The position numbers and the translations under genes are program-made. The notes beneath the pieces are model-generated. The model did not search any database, had not been told where the DNA came from, and saw only the letters and a program-made list of their open reading frames with translations. Positions 54,503 through 64,000 of a stretch of 64,000 bases of DNA are shown here, piece by piece. The stretch spans positions 3,286,001 through 3,350,000 of the forward strand of contig JAUCEF010000009.1 of the NCBI GenBank assembly GCA_033558025.1. Direction: 5' to 3'. The DNA comes from Phytophthora sp. 'mugwort'. Taxonomy: Eukaryota > Oomycota > Peronosporomycetes > Peronosporales > Peronosporaceae. Within the stretch, counting starts at the first letter, position 1. Every line of letters begins with the position of its first letter.

Positions 54503-56297
54503 CGCTGAAGAGCTTCCCGTCGACGTGCACAACATCGTACATCTCGTTGAAGAGACGAGAAGCTATCTACGTGCCCGATACAAAAGCGCAGCCGCGTTGC
54601 CTTGTTCGCGTCTGTAAGCTGGGGCTTGGTCACACTGACCACCGGTAGGATTGCGCGGCTTGCAGGCATCGGTAGAGGGTGGTAGGTGACAAGCGGCCAC
54701 AACGGCCCTTCATGAGTGGCTTGGCGGAATATGTACCGGCGCTGTCATCATACTCAACAGCACGGCGCCAGGGCCCGCCTCAAGGTGACTACCATGAAGG
54801 GAAACTAGGCGGCGACTTCGACAAAGGGTCCTTTTGTGTGGACACCGTCCGAAGCCAGCGCCAGCATGGCGGAGGCGACCCGCGTGCGCTCGTCGTCCAT
54901 CATGTTCGTCTTGTGCTTGGACGTTGCGCCATGGCTGGGTAGTTGGGTTGTGGAAGGTAGCTGGGTGGCGTTCAAGGTAAAGTAAGGTAGAATGCGTGAT
55001 CTTGACTGCTTCTTGGTAAGGACGACATGAGGATGGGCGACTTTTGCTGGCCTTTTGCCCCTCCTGACCACTCGTTTTCAAGTCATGGCGCGAGGCGCTT
55101 GGCGCCAAGGAGCCCCCTGCACACTGAATCAAAGCGCTCGGCTAGTGCTTTCATTTTCTGCCAATTGGAGGCGTATTTACTTCATTTTTGACGAATCCCC
55201 AGTCGAACAACTCCGTACCGTACCATAATAACGAAACGGAGTGGTATAGAGAAGGGTGTGAACACACAACTCGCTCTCTGTGGTTTAACATCCCGTGGTG
55301 TTACATGCAACAGTGCCAGGCATTGTCCTTCTGGCAAGCGAGGCGTTGCGAGCCGTAGCAGGGCTTAACGTTCTAAGACGAGCTGTTATATTCGTTAAGG
55401 ATTTCGTACCGCGCGGAGTGCAAAACACGACGAGGAAGCCCGTGACATCAGTTTTTCACATTGTGTCAATAGCGTATACGGTATCATAATTGTATATTAA
55501 ACTACTGTATCAATACATGTACCGGTAGCTGTACCGGCGGGAAAGTTGACGCGAAATACGGTGGCAAGATGCAGATGCGGTGCAGAAGGGCTTTGCAGCT
55601 GGCTGCACGTGTTCCAGAATATTGACCCACAGTGAGTTTATTAAATGTAACTAGTACAGTACATGTCAACTTCACGGTCGCAACTACGGTACGTAAGCTA
55701 TTAAAATAGCGATGTACCGCAGGGTCCCGTTCGCAAGCTTTCGATCTCTTGGTTTTTCAAAAGCGCCGCAGGAAAGTATCTCCTTCCATGAACTGCAGTC
55801 ACATGTTGCATGGGAGCTACAAACGTGCTCGTGGATGCTTAGGTACATCCGATGTGTTGCAAATGATAATGAGGATCATGGCTCCCCCTAGCCAAACGAG
55901 ATCAATTCTGTTGAAACGCACCGAGTACCGCGATCCCACTTTTTAGTAATAGTTTGTCGTGATCAATTTAACACGGGCGTTAAATCGCGACCGTGGTGCG
56001 TTAATCGGCAGCATTATTTAGTCCGACTGCATAAATCATTCCAGGAGATTGCCATTTTACTGTCACCAGCTCATGATGTTCAAGATATGCTCCTATTTGC
56101 TGTGCGTATAAAGCATCACCGCTTACGCCGCTAAAGAAGAGAGCCCGCCTCATTGAGCCGGATCGATGTTGAAGCCACAAGGTCCTGTCTCAAACTATTT
56201 GGACTCTTGAAGCCCGTACAAGTACCGTACATGTATGTACACGCTACCCTGTATAGCCTCCCCTTGCCGTGGCAGACTTCGCCTGTGTGTCCGTTTG
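54503..56297. other. Intergenic, 1.8 kb, repeat-derived in part
   Basis: Possible retroelement leader after the LTR. A minus ORF near 54900 begins M-M-D-D-E-R-T-R-V-A-S-A-M and could be a captured exon, but it is unsupported. The rest, with several TACATGTA-like words (55517, 56230), shows nothing firm. Confidence 0.35.
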
Positions 56298-56313
56298 GCT
56301 CATGCTCCATTTC
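56298..56313 (+). promoter_or_regulatory. Inr+FPR-like core promoter of AAAP copy 3
   Basis: GCTCATGCTCCATTTC matches 14 of 16 positions of the oomycete core, 64 bp before the ATG at 56378. The promoter looks intact although the coding frame is broken. Confidence 0.65.
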
Positions 56314-56377
56314 GCCTTCTCCACCGCAGCCCATAAGCACACACTTCTTCTGCTTTAGACCGCGGACCTCATCCATT

Positions 56378-57873
56378 ATGGCGAAGGGTCCGTTTCTCAC
56401 GATCGAAGACTTCAAGACGTGCTTCAACCTCTTTTGCTGCATCTACGGTATTGGAACGCTTGGTATGCCCGGGAACTTCGCCCGTGCAGGTCCAGCACTA
56501 GCGTGCATCGCCTTGGCCTTCATGGCGTTTGCCAACACTTATTCCTCCATCACGATGTCCAAAGTCATGTTGCTCGCCCCTCGATCAGTCGACACGTTCG
56601 GTGACCTCGGCGAATGGAGCATGGGGAAGACCGGCCGCTACCTTGTGTCATCTCGCAGATGGGCTCGTGTCTGCTGATCCCGTGCGTCTTCTTGATCCTC
56701 GGCGGCCAATTGCTTGATGGTCTCTTCCCCGATGCATGGAGCCAAAATATCTGGACGATTTTCATGGCCCTCCTCGTACTCCCGGTGTGCCTGGTTCCTA
56801 CATTGAAGGAAGGATCCGGCGCGGCCTTCGCCGGCTGCTTCGGTACGATCCTTACCGACATTATCGGCGTCTCGGTCGTGATGTACGGCATGCGGGGACA
56901 CCCGAGCGTGCCGTTCCCAGAGCTCAAGTTCGAACAGGTTGCCAACATGTTCGGCAACTTGTCGCTCGCCTATGGAGCTGGCATTATTATCCCGGATCTC
57001 CAGCGTCAGCACAGTGACCCGAGCCGCATGCCTCGCATTGTGGGCATCACCGTCATCTTTGTGTCATGTCTCTTCTTGATACTGTCGAGCACTGCCTACT
57101 CCGCGGTAGGGTGTCAGATCTCGGGCAACCTGCTCTTCACGATCTACCCAGACACTGCCACCGGCATGACGTCATTGGGCTTCAAGCCGAAGTGGGGCGT
57201 CGTGGTGATGGCCTATTTGTTCATGCAGCTCCACATTACCATCGCCTTCTCAGTCATCTTGAACCCGGCCTTCTACATCGCTGAGCGTCTGCTTCTGGGC
57301 ATGCACCAAAAGAAGGACACGGAGATCGAAAACGGTTTTGAATTCGAAGAGTCTGCTACGCCCGCGGACCTGTTGTCGAAGCAGTCAGACCCCGCTGCTG
57401 TCAACCACTCGGTCCGTCGGAGTTCCAAGATGTCTTTTGTGTCAGTGGCTGACTCTGAGCGTGTGCACAAGGACGACGAAGAAGCGGAGGCGGCGGAATA
57501 CACAGGCTCGAACGTGCTCAAGTACGTTGCACTTCGTATCACTATCGTCATCATTCTGGTGATTGTGGCGATCATATTCAAGGACCATTTCTCCGAGTTC
57601 TCGGACTTCATTGGCGCCTCGTGTCTCACAACCAACTGCATCCTCCTACCGATTCTTTTCTACTTCATGAAGGCCTGGGGACGTATCCCGATTTACGAGA
57701 AGGCCGGCGGCAGCATTGTACTCTTCGTCTGCCTCGTATTGGGATGTTACGTCACGTACACCACTGGCAAGGAATTGTTTTTCCCTTCGGACAACAACGC
57801 GGACTTCCCGTTCTGCGATGCCGAGTTCGAGAACGAGGTCTACTACAACTACACGGCTGTGCACGAGAACTAG
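56378..57873 (+). pseudogene. Amino acid/auxin permease (AAAP copy 3) with a one-base frameshift
   Basis: The N-terminal frame runs from ATG 56378 (M-A-K-G-P-F-L) to about 56640; the rest (to stop 57873, about 410 codons) is one base out of frame. The break is in the block after G-K-T-G-R, where the other copies encode W-L-C and here one base is missing. Apart from this the gene would be about 499 residues and fully conserved, with no other stops, so it is either a very young pseudogene or a base-calling error. Family blocks, spans and the Q-R-Q-H-S-D-P-S-R-M-P-R segment are all present in the second frame. It is tail to tail with copy 4, 512 bp between stops. Confidence 0.85.
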
Positions 57874-57914
57874 AAGAAGACCCTGATGAATTGAGGTTCT
57901 TCTTCTAGTTCTCG
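57864..57914. repeat. Inverted repeat across the stop codon of AAAP copy 3
   Basis: CGAGAACTAGAAGAAGACC (57864-57882) includes the last two codons and the TAG stop. The segment at 57895-57914 is its reverse complement except for one extra base. The loop is 12 bases. It would form a hairpin of about 17 pairs at the end of the coding region. Confidence 0.8.
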
Positions 57915-58385
57915 TAGAGGTGCAGCGTCGAACCCCCCGTGCTTATTGCTGTGTATTGTCCTTATTCACTAAAATAAAAAAACAAAAGTTATTTTTTTAA
58001 TTTGGGATTCATGCGGACGTTTGTTTTTTTAAGAGAGTGAACACAACATGCATCCTCCGTTCAAGCTGCACTTCGACTCAAACTCGCCGACGTATTATTA
58101 AAATAACACGGTATTTATACATTTGGCAAGAAGTTCGTAGTACGAACACCTTGCGAATCATACCCATGGACTTTTATACGCTGGGTAACCTTCCGGACAC
58201 GTCGCACAATACTACTGTAGTAGTTAAACTATCTTCAAAATTTAGTATTATTGCTGTCAATGAATATTACTACTACTGTAGTATTAGAAGAAGAAACCTC
58301 TATTAAAGAAACCATACAACACGTTCGTTCATGACAACAATACTGCCTATAGGTCTAACAAAGTAGTAGTACGTAGTATGCCTAA
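57874..58385. other. Convergent 3' region of AAAP copies 3 and 4
   Basis: AT-rich, with AATAAA-like words near 57972 and several TACTACTAC-type runs (58240-58300). Probable 3' UTRs and polyadenylation sites of both genes; no ORF of note. Confidence 0.5.
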
Positions 58386-59891
58386 TTACAGGTGGGCAGC
58401 TGTGTAATTATAGTAGATGGTGTTCTCAAACTCAGCACCGCAGTACGGGAACTCAGCGTCGTTCTCGGTGGGGGCGAACAGCGCCTTCCCAGTCGTGTAT
58501 GTAACGTAACATCCAAGGATGAAGCATACCACCACAACAATGATAGCCGCCACCTTCTCGTACGCAGCGACGCGCTCCCACGCCTTGATGAGGTAGAAGA
58601 CGATCGGCAAGAGGATGCAGTTCATTGTGATGCAGGAAGCGCCCACAAAGTCGGCGAACTCGGAGAAATGGTCCTTAAAGATGATAGCGAGAACTACGAG
58701 GATGGCGACGATGGTGATACGCAGAGCGACGTACTTGATGGCATTCGTACCGGTATATTCCGCAGCCTCTTCCTCTTCATTGTCCTTGTGTACACGCTCC
58801 GAGTCAGCCACAGACACGTACGACATCTTGGAGCGGCGATTCGATTGAAGCATCGAATTGTTGGTAGAGAATCCGGCATCCGAGTTCTTCGTAACAATAT
58901 CAGCAGGGGTAGCGTTCTCCTCGAAGCCAAACCCATTCTCGATATCCTCGGCAGACACCTTGTGCATGCCCAGCAACATACGCTCAGCAATGTAGAAGGC
59001 GGGGTTCAGAATGACCGAGAAGGCGATAGTAATGTGCAGCTGCATGAAAAGGTAGGCCAGCACAATAATTCCCCAGTTGGGAGCGAAGCCCAAATTGGTC
59101 ATGCCCGTCTCACTGTCAGGGTAAATCGTGAAGAGCAAGTTGCCCGAAATCTGGCAGCCGACAGCCGAGTACGACGTACTAGCAAGCACGAGGAAGAGAA
59201 CCGAGACAAACGCGACGGTGACACCAACCACACGGGGCATGCGAGTAGGATCGCTGTGCTGTCGCTGCAGGTCTGGGATGACGATACCGGCGCCGTAGGC
59301 GAGCGAAAGGTTACCGAAGACACCAGCAACCTGAGAGAACTTGAGCTCCGGGGAAGGAACGCTGGGGTGGCCACGCATGCCGTGGATAACAACCGCCACT
59401 CCGATAATATCAGCGATGATCGTTCCCAAGCAACCAGCAAAGGCCGCACCGGAACCTTCCTTTAAGGTAGGAACTAGGCAGACTGGCAACACCATCAGAG
59501 CCATGAGGATGGTCCACGTGGTCTGACTAAAGGCAGCGGGAAAGAGACCATCGAGCAACTGACCACCGAGCACCAGGAAGACGCACGGGATCAAGAGGCA
59601 GGAGCCCATCTGCGAGAGAACACACAACCAGCGCCCGGTCGCGCCCATGCTCCATTCCCCGAGATCGCCGAACGTCTTGACCGACCGCGGGGCAAGCAGC
59701 ATGACCTTGGACATCGTGATGGACGAGTAAATGTTGGCAAACGCCATGAACGCCATAGCGATCACAGCGATGATGGGACCAGCACGGGCGAAGTTACCGG
59801 GCATACCGAGTGTGCCGATGCCGTAGATGCAGCAGAAGAGGTTGAAGCATGACTTCATGTCTTCGCCAGTGAGGAAAGGACCTTTTGACAT
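58386..59891 (-). CDS. Amino acid/auxin permease family transporter (AAAP copy 4)
   Basis: Single exon, 501 residues, about 11 spans; start M-S-K-G-P-F-L at 59891. It is closest to copy 3 in the N-terminus, in the variable loop (S-K-M-S-Y-V-S-V-A-D-S-E-R-V-H-K-D against S-K-M-S-F-V-S-V-A-D-S-E-R-V-H-K-D) and at the C-terminus (Y-Y-N-Y-T-A), so 3 and 4 are probably the youngest pair, arranged as an inverted duplication. It is intact and expected to function. The long plus-strand ORF opposite it is an artefact of third-position bias. Confidence 0.94.
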   Translation of the reverse strand: MSKGPFLTGEDMKSCFNLFCCIYGIGTLGMPGNFARAGPIIAVIAMAFMAFANIYSSITMSKVMLLAPRSVKTFGDLGEWSMGATGRWLCVLSQMGSCLLIPCVFLVLGGQLLDGLFPAAFSQTTWTILMALMVLPVCLVPTLKEGSGAAFAGCLGTIIADIIGVAVVIHGMRGHPSVPSPELKFSQVAGVFGNLSLAYGAGIVIPDLQRQHSDPTRMPRVVGVTVAFVSVLFLVLASTSYSAVGCQISGNLLFTIYPDSETGMTNLGFAPNWGIIVLAYLFMQLHITIAFSVILNPAFYIAERMLLGMHKVSAEDIENGFGFEENATPADIVTKNSDAGFSTNNSMLQSNRRSKMSYVSVADSERVHKDNEEEEAAEYTGTNAIKYVALRITIVAILVVLAIIFKDHFSEFADFVGASCITMNCILLPIVFYLIKAWERVAAYEKVAAIIVVVVCFILGCYVTYTTGKALFAPTENDAEFPYCGAEFENTIYYNYTAAHL

Positions 59892-59966
59892 GGTGAAGGA
59901 GTCCGAAGTCGTGGGAGCAGGTAGTAGAGTAGCTTGCGAAGAGGAGGCACCTGCGGCGGAGGCGGC

Positions 59967-59982
59967 GGAATTGCGAATGAGC
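59967..59982 (-). promoter_or_regulatory. Inr+FPR-like core promoter of AAAP copy 4
   Basis: Read on the minus strand: GCTCATTCGCAATTCC. A perfect GCTCATTC Inr half is joined to a CAATTC half with one base less between them than in the consensus. It lies about 76 bp before the ATG at 59891. Confidence 0.6.
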
Positions 59983-61325
59983 TGCTACAGTCACGGAACG
60001 GAGGGGCGCCGCAACTTCGACGTTGAGGACATCGTGGCCTGCCGGAAGAGTGCACAAAGACGTCTCGGCCAGTTTGTGTCAAACCAGCTGGACTACCCCA
60101 TGCTGGTGCATAAATCAAGGTCTTTGTCAGCTTCCCGCAGTCAAAAAGGGGTGAGCCATGTACCAGGTGCACACGCTCGGCGCGTCACGCTGAGGCGGGT
60201 AGAGTCGGCGTGGGGGAGCATCTCCCTTACTTACCGTACTAACGTTAATAATCCACGACTTCTTTCATCTTGCGCTTTGCTGGTTGGATATTTTTGCTGA
60301 TGGCAAGCAGATCATAGGGATAAAGCATCGGGAAGTTCTGGCTGTGTTTCTAAACTAAGTTTAGTGCGGATGAAGTCCATTAATAGTAAAAGTAAGCTGT
60401 AATTTTTAACACTGGAGCGCACATTAAAATCTGTTTTAAGCATTTCGTGAACATGTGCAGTATCCGGATACATGTAGTGTATCCAGTAGTCACTCGTCTA
60501 ATCAAATCGCGCAGGGATAGTTTAGAATACTGTAGAGCGGCGTGATGCTCTCAGGTAAGCTGCACAAAAGCACGATGCACAGTGCATTGCACTCTCCATT
60601 TGCAGCAGATCGGGAATATTCGTCAGGCTGCAGTACAGTGTACTATACTGTATTCATGTTTGTACCATGCATTGGTAGGACAACTCAACATCTGGTTTAC
60701 AATTCTCGAGATCCAACTTTGGAGACGGTCTCCTATCTTGTCGTCTATAATGCCGACGCCTTGCATGCGAGACCGACGTGTCCTAACGTACTGGACGTGC
60801 ATTGTTCTCGGCTCCCTTTTGGTAGATAAAGCCATATATATTTCGTCTACGCGCTGTTAATATAATAGTCAGCATATCACGAAATGTCGGAAACTGTATG
60901 TCGAGAAACAGCGGCTGCTTGTTGCGACTATGTGCAGCCAGCTTGCAAAGCCAGCGTGCATCCGTATCAGGAAAAGCTCCGTATATCTCTGAGATTTTGA
61001 GAACCACTGCAACAGCTCCGACCAAAGCCTTGAGGAATCCAATAAGGAAAAACTGAGCTTGTAGGGGGATATACATGTATTAATACATGTATGTACCCAT
61101 GATCGTCAACTCAAAACCAGTTGGCAAAAAGTTTTGACTGCACCTTGACGCCGGAATCAGACAAACCCGACATATAATGAATTGTACACGTACTGTGTAT
61201 GATAGGAACACATTATGCTCGTTACCTAATCAAACTCATGTACTTCTAACTAGGTTAAGCGATGTCGGCATCCGGTGCAATTTCTCTCACTGCAACAATC
61301 GTGTAGAGCGACGAGAACCCGGCGC
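59983..61325. other. Intergenic, 1.3 kb
   Basis: Upstream region of AAAP copy 4 and 3' region of the channel gene. It contains a perfect 22-base palindrome at 61071-61092 (ATACATGTAT-TA-ATACATGTAT). No genes are supported. Confidence 0.5.
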
Positions 61326-64000
61326 TCAGTCGGAAGATGGGACCAGCGGAACTACGCGAGTGCTCGTGCTTGCCGCAGCAGCCCCAAATTGCCGTATGAT
61401 CGCCTTCAACTGCTTTCCGGGTTTCTTGCGGACGCTTCCGCGAGTGTTGTTTATTCGTCTCCGAGGTGCCGTACGCTCAGATAGCTCGCACTTAGGCCCC
61501 ACCATCTCGAGGAAGGGACGGAAAAACTGAAAGCAAGAGAAGGGGGAATCGCTCGTATCGAGGACGCTGGTGAAAACTTTCATCCAAAGCTCTTCTCCTT
61601 TAGACAATGGCGTTGAATCATCCCAGCTCTGGAGTGTCGATTTCTGTCGTTGGCGCTGAAGAATCGTCCTCAAATGCTGCTCCCAGAGGTGTGGAAGCAT
61701 TGGGAATGGGGATTTACCCCCGGAATTGTTCTGTTGGCGCTGTAGATTGTGGAAGAGGCTCGTCATACAGTTCTGGACGTGCGAGAAGAAATCATCAGTA
61801 CCTAATATGCTGATAAGACTGTACGTCGTCAAGAGGAACAGGTCGCACGGCATCTGCGTCTGGACGGAGAATGTGCTCATAGAGTGAGTGAGAATCCCGC
61901 GTTCTCCGAAGTAGTCGCCTCTCATGTACTGAGCAAGAGGTTGGGAAGACCCTTTCTCGTTTGTCGTGGCTACTAGCAGTCCCGACACTACGAAGAACAG
62001 CCCTTCTGGCATTCTCCCCTCTTGTACTACCTTTTCCCCGCTCGGGTAGCTGTCAAAACGGAGTTGATCTACAATCGCGTTTGTGAGTCGTGTGACGCTT
62101 GGGCCGTCACCTTGCACTACAGGTCGAAAGACTTGAAAAACAAGTGCCTGAAGCGGGAGATCGACAATGTGACGTACCGTCTCGCGTCGGATCTGAGCTG
62201 GTAGAGTGCTAAAGATCTCGTGGTACACGACACCGCGATGCAAAGACCAAAGATTGGAAAGAAAGACGTGCACGCGAGTGTTTAATGGCGCACTCACCTT
62301 CCAACGAGCCATTGTATGCTCCACTGCGATGTGATTCTTTCGATATTTTACTTCGTTGTCGATAGAGGAAATGAAAAGACTCGCGATTTCGCCAATCATG
62401 AATGCCATGACCATTAACCCAATGAAACACACTACGAGTGCAAAAATAAACCCATTTCCCTTAGGCATAAATGTTCGACCTTTTTTGAGAAATGCAGTAA
62501 CTGCGAAGAATAATCCACGCAATAAGCGAAGATTCATGACTGAGAGGGGTGATGTAGTGTCAATTTTCAGCTCAGTAGACGGAAACCACGAGTTCCATTC
62601 AGCGCTGTAGCCTTCTTGATCCGCGAAGACTAAGTAGGCACATGCACCCCAGTAAATGACCAGCACGTAGAGCAGCGAGATCGTTTCAAGTCGAGCCCAC
62701 TCGTACGACACATTTTGCCGATGTATTTCGTGCATATAGTGCGTTATATTCAACACTTTGACGCATCGGTTGACGCTAAGCCACGCGACTTCCGACGGTG
62801 GAGACACAAAGAAAAACAGATATTGCACTGGGAAAGCCGCAACGAGGTCGACTAGCAGTCGATTTTGACGGTACGTCTCTCGAAGATTAACTTCGTACAG
62901 CTCCAATGCGACTTGCGTCTCTTTTAGCTGCAAATTGATCCAAATATCGGCCACAAACACAACAAAACAGCAGATTTCAAGCAAATTTGCGCCTAACGAC
63001 AGCCCGTCCCACGTTTGACACGCCTCGAACGCAACACACGACGGCAGCATGAAGGCAACGTAGAATGTGCTGACAGTAACGACACATAGCCACGTTATGT
63101 GAGTGGGGCTTTGAGCTTCGATAAGACTTTTTAGTAATGTACTAAGCCAACCAAGTGAGATACTCCAAATTCCAAGCTGTAGTTGGACAGATCCACTCGT
63201 TTGTAGTGCTGATCGTGAGCTGCTGGAGCTACGGAGAAGCTGTCGATCCGAATTGCTTTGCTGCCTTTGCTCTTTTTGCTGGATCTTGAAGGTTTGAAGG
63301 ACGTGTTTCTTCCATTGCGGAAAGAGGTCGAACACCATTTCCAACGATTTTCTGGATAAAGTGTACAGAATACAAGAAGATTTGCTACAGACTGACGAAG
63401 CTCGCGGTGCGTCAGCGAATAATGCATTCTCACCAAAGAAATCCCCCGCAGAGATCTCGCTGAACTTCCGCAAAGATTTCAACCGGTCCTCGACCAAGTT
63501 GGTAGTGGCATTTTTTCGTTTTGGAGCGAATACGGTGAGAATCCCAGTGAAAACAAAGAACATATCTGAGCCAGTGTCACCCTGTTTGTACACATACTCG
63601 TCTTTCAGCACGAGTAATTGTTGAAATCGCGCTACCAACATCCGAGTGATTGCTGCGTCCATATTCTTCAAAAAAGGCACCTTTACGATCATAGGGTGCA
63701 GAGTTAGTAGTCGAATATCCGTCATCAGGGACGGAGGCAGACAGCGCTCGAGCTCTTGTTCCTGTGTGATGGAATGGAATCTTTTGAAAAATAGCAACGT
63801 CTTAATTTTGTTTTGGAGATCAATCGGCAGCTTAAAGTGGACGAGCAAACGTCGGATGGACCCCAGTTTGAGGTTAAACTCGCGGTGCTCAGCGTTCTCG
63901 AGTTCAATTATGTCCGAAAAGTTCCCGATCACGTACGCGAACAAGAAGAAACCAATAACTAACGTGATAATTGTCAGAAGACACTCGGACGCCGTCTGTG
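61326..64000 (-). CDS. Cyclic-nucleotide-binding-domain ion channel with repeated channel units (5' partial)
   Basis: One open frame of about 891 codons runs from the right edge to the stop at 61326, so the N-terminus is outside the window. Order: the end of an S6 helix (I-G-F-F-L-F-A-Y-V-I-G-N-F), a C-linker, a first cyclic-nucleotide-binding fold (G-D-T-G-S-D-M-F-F-V and G-D-F-F-G-E-N-A-L); then a second six-span channel unit with C-linker; then a second binding fold (G-L-F-F-V-V-S-G and G-D-Y-F-G-E-R-G). The pore loop of the second unit has no clear G-Y-G or G-F-G; the expected place holds F-F-A-V-T-A-F-L-K-K-G. The tail is basic. The protein belongs to the CNG/HCN/EAG-like channel superfamily; more units may lie beyond the edge. 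Confidence 0.85.
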   Translation of the reverse strand, partial: QTASECLLTIITLVIGFFLFAYVIGNFSDIIELENAEHREFNLKLGSIRRLLVHFKLPIDLQNKIKTLLFFKRFHSITQEQELERCLPPSLMTDIRLLTLHPMIVKVPFLKNMDAAITRMLVARFQQLLVLKDEYVYKQGDTGSDMFFVFTGILTVFAPKRKNATTNLVEDRLKSLRKFSEISAGDFFGENALFADAPRASSVCSKSSCILYTLSRKSLEMVFDLFPQWKKHVLQTFKIQQKEQRQQSNSDRQLLRSSSSSRSALQTSGSVQLQLGIWSISLGWLSTLLKSLIEAQSPTHITWLCVVTVSTFYVAFMLPSCVAFEACQTWDGLSLGANLLEICCFVVFVADIWINLQLKETQVALELYEVNLRETYRQNRLLVDLVAAFPVQYLFFFVSPPSEVAWLSVNRCVKVLNITHYMHEIHRQNVSYEWARLETISLLYVLVIYWGACAYLVFADQEGYSAEWNSWFPSTELKIDTTSPLSVMNLRLLRGLFFAVTAFLKKGRTFMPKGNGFIFALVVCFIGLMVMAFMIGEIASLFISSIDNEVKYRKNHIAVEHTMARWKVSAPLNTRVHVFLSNLWSLHRGVVYHEIFSTLPAQIRRETVRHIVDLPLQALVFQVFRPVVQGDGPSVTRLTNAIVDQLRFDSYPSGEKVVQEGRMPEGLFFVVSGLLVATTNEKGSSQPLAQYMRGDYFGERGILTHSMSTFSVQTQMPCDLFLLTTYSLISILGTDDFFSHVQNCMTSLFHNLQRQQNNSGGKSPFPMLPHLWEQHLRTILQRQRQKSTLQSWDDSTPLSKGEELWMKVFTSVLDTSDSPFSCFQFFRPFLEMVGPKCELSERTAPRRRINNTRGSVRKKPGKQLKAIIRQFGAAAASTSTRVVPLVPSSD

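Noticed and set aside
54710..55132. Minus ORFs around 54.7-55.1 kb, one beginning M-M-D-D-E-R-T-R-V-A-S
   Set aside because: Looks partly protein-like, but two overlapping minus frames are both open, no splice partners were found, and it follows an LTR; not enough to call a gene.
58392..59465. 357-codon plus ORF opposite AAAP copy 4
   Set aside because: Same reason: shadow of the transporter gene.
59827..60300. 157-codon plus ORF overlapping the start of AAAP copy 4
   Set aside because: Overlaps the 5' end and promoter of the transporter; no coding character of its own.
61071..61092. Perfect 22-base palindrome of ATACATGTAT words
   Set aside because: Low-complexity alternating A/T/C/G words that recur around 55517 and 56230; likely chance or simple repeat, noted only in the intergenic entry.
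1..64000. CRISPR arrays, bacterial operons, ribosome binding sites, rRNA genes
   Set aside because: None seen; the window is eukaryotic. No sequence folds into a convincing intact tRNA.

Overview
The window looks like nuclear DNA of an oomycete, most likely Phytophthora or a close relative. Reasons: genes have few, short (about 60-95 nt) GT-AG introns; four amino-acid/auxin permease (AAAP) paralogs each carry a sequence close to the oomycete Inr+FPR core promoter 60-100 bp before the start codon; there is an axonemal dynein chain, as expected of an organism with flagellated zoospores; a Crinkler-like effector remnant is present; and gene-dense blocks alternate with repeat-rich ones. I cannot name the species from the sequence alone.

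Layout. 1-17.7 kb is a dense housekeeping block: a partial gene at the left edge, a many-exon TAF1A-like Pol I factor (minus), a small coiled-coil protein (minus), axonemal dynein intermediate chain DNAI2 (minus), a 77-residue protein (minus), the H/ACA snoRNP protein NHP2 (plus), an F-box/JmjC/kinase-like protein with a SAM domain in its kinase-like part (minus), a methyltransferase-TPR protein (plus) and a CCCH-WD40 protein (minus). 17.8-21.4 kb is repeat-derived, with a strikingly GATC-rich stretch and a probable LTR. 21.4-32.9 kb is again gene-rich: AAAP-1 (minus), gamma-SNAP with an NPF-bearing tail (plus), a D-I-x-G repeat protein (minus), a helix-turn-helix/prephenate dehydratase fusion (plus), a PDZ/coiled-coil protein (plus), a coiled-coil protein (plus) and a small protein (plus).

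33-48 kb is a transposon graveyard: a Crinkler-like relic, a degenerate LTR element, two broken LINE-like copies on opposite strands, a Tc1/mariner fragment, and a pogo-like DNA transposon (44464-46747) with TA duplications and 20-bp terminal repeats, itself flanked by a further imperfect inverted repeat. 48.4-60 kb holds the other three AAAP copies: 48490 plus, 56378 plus with a frameshift, and 59891 minus. Between them lie a relic AAAP fragment, a decayed IS630/Tc1-type transposase and a second LTR of the 36-kb family. The right edge (61.3-64 kb) holds the C-terminal part of a large channel with two cyclic-nucleotide-binding units.

The AAAP genes are probably parallel plasma-membrane transporters from lineage-specific duplication, now separated by transposons. 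The most unusual proteins are the DNA-binding-domain/prephenate dehydratase fusion (28139-29594) and the SAM-in-kinase JmjC protein (9190-12740). All exon joins were worked out by hand from GT-AG sites and reading phase; uncertain joins are marked.
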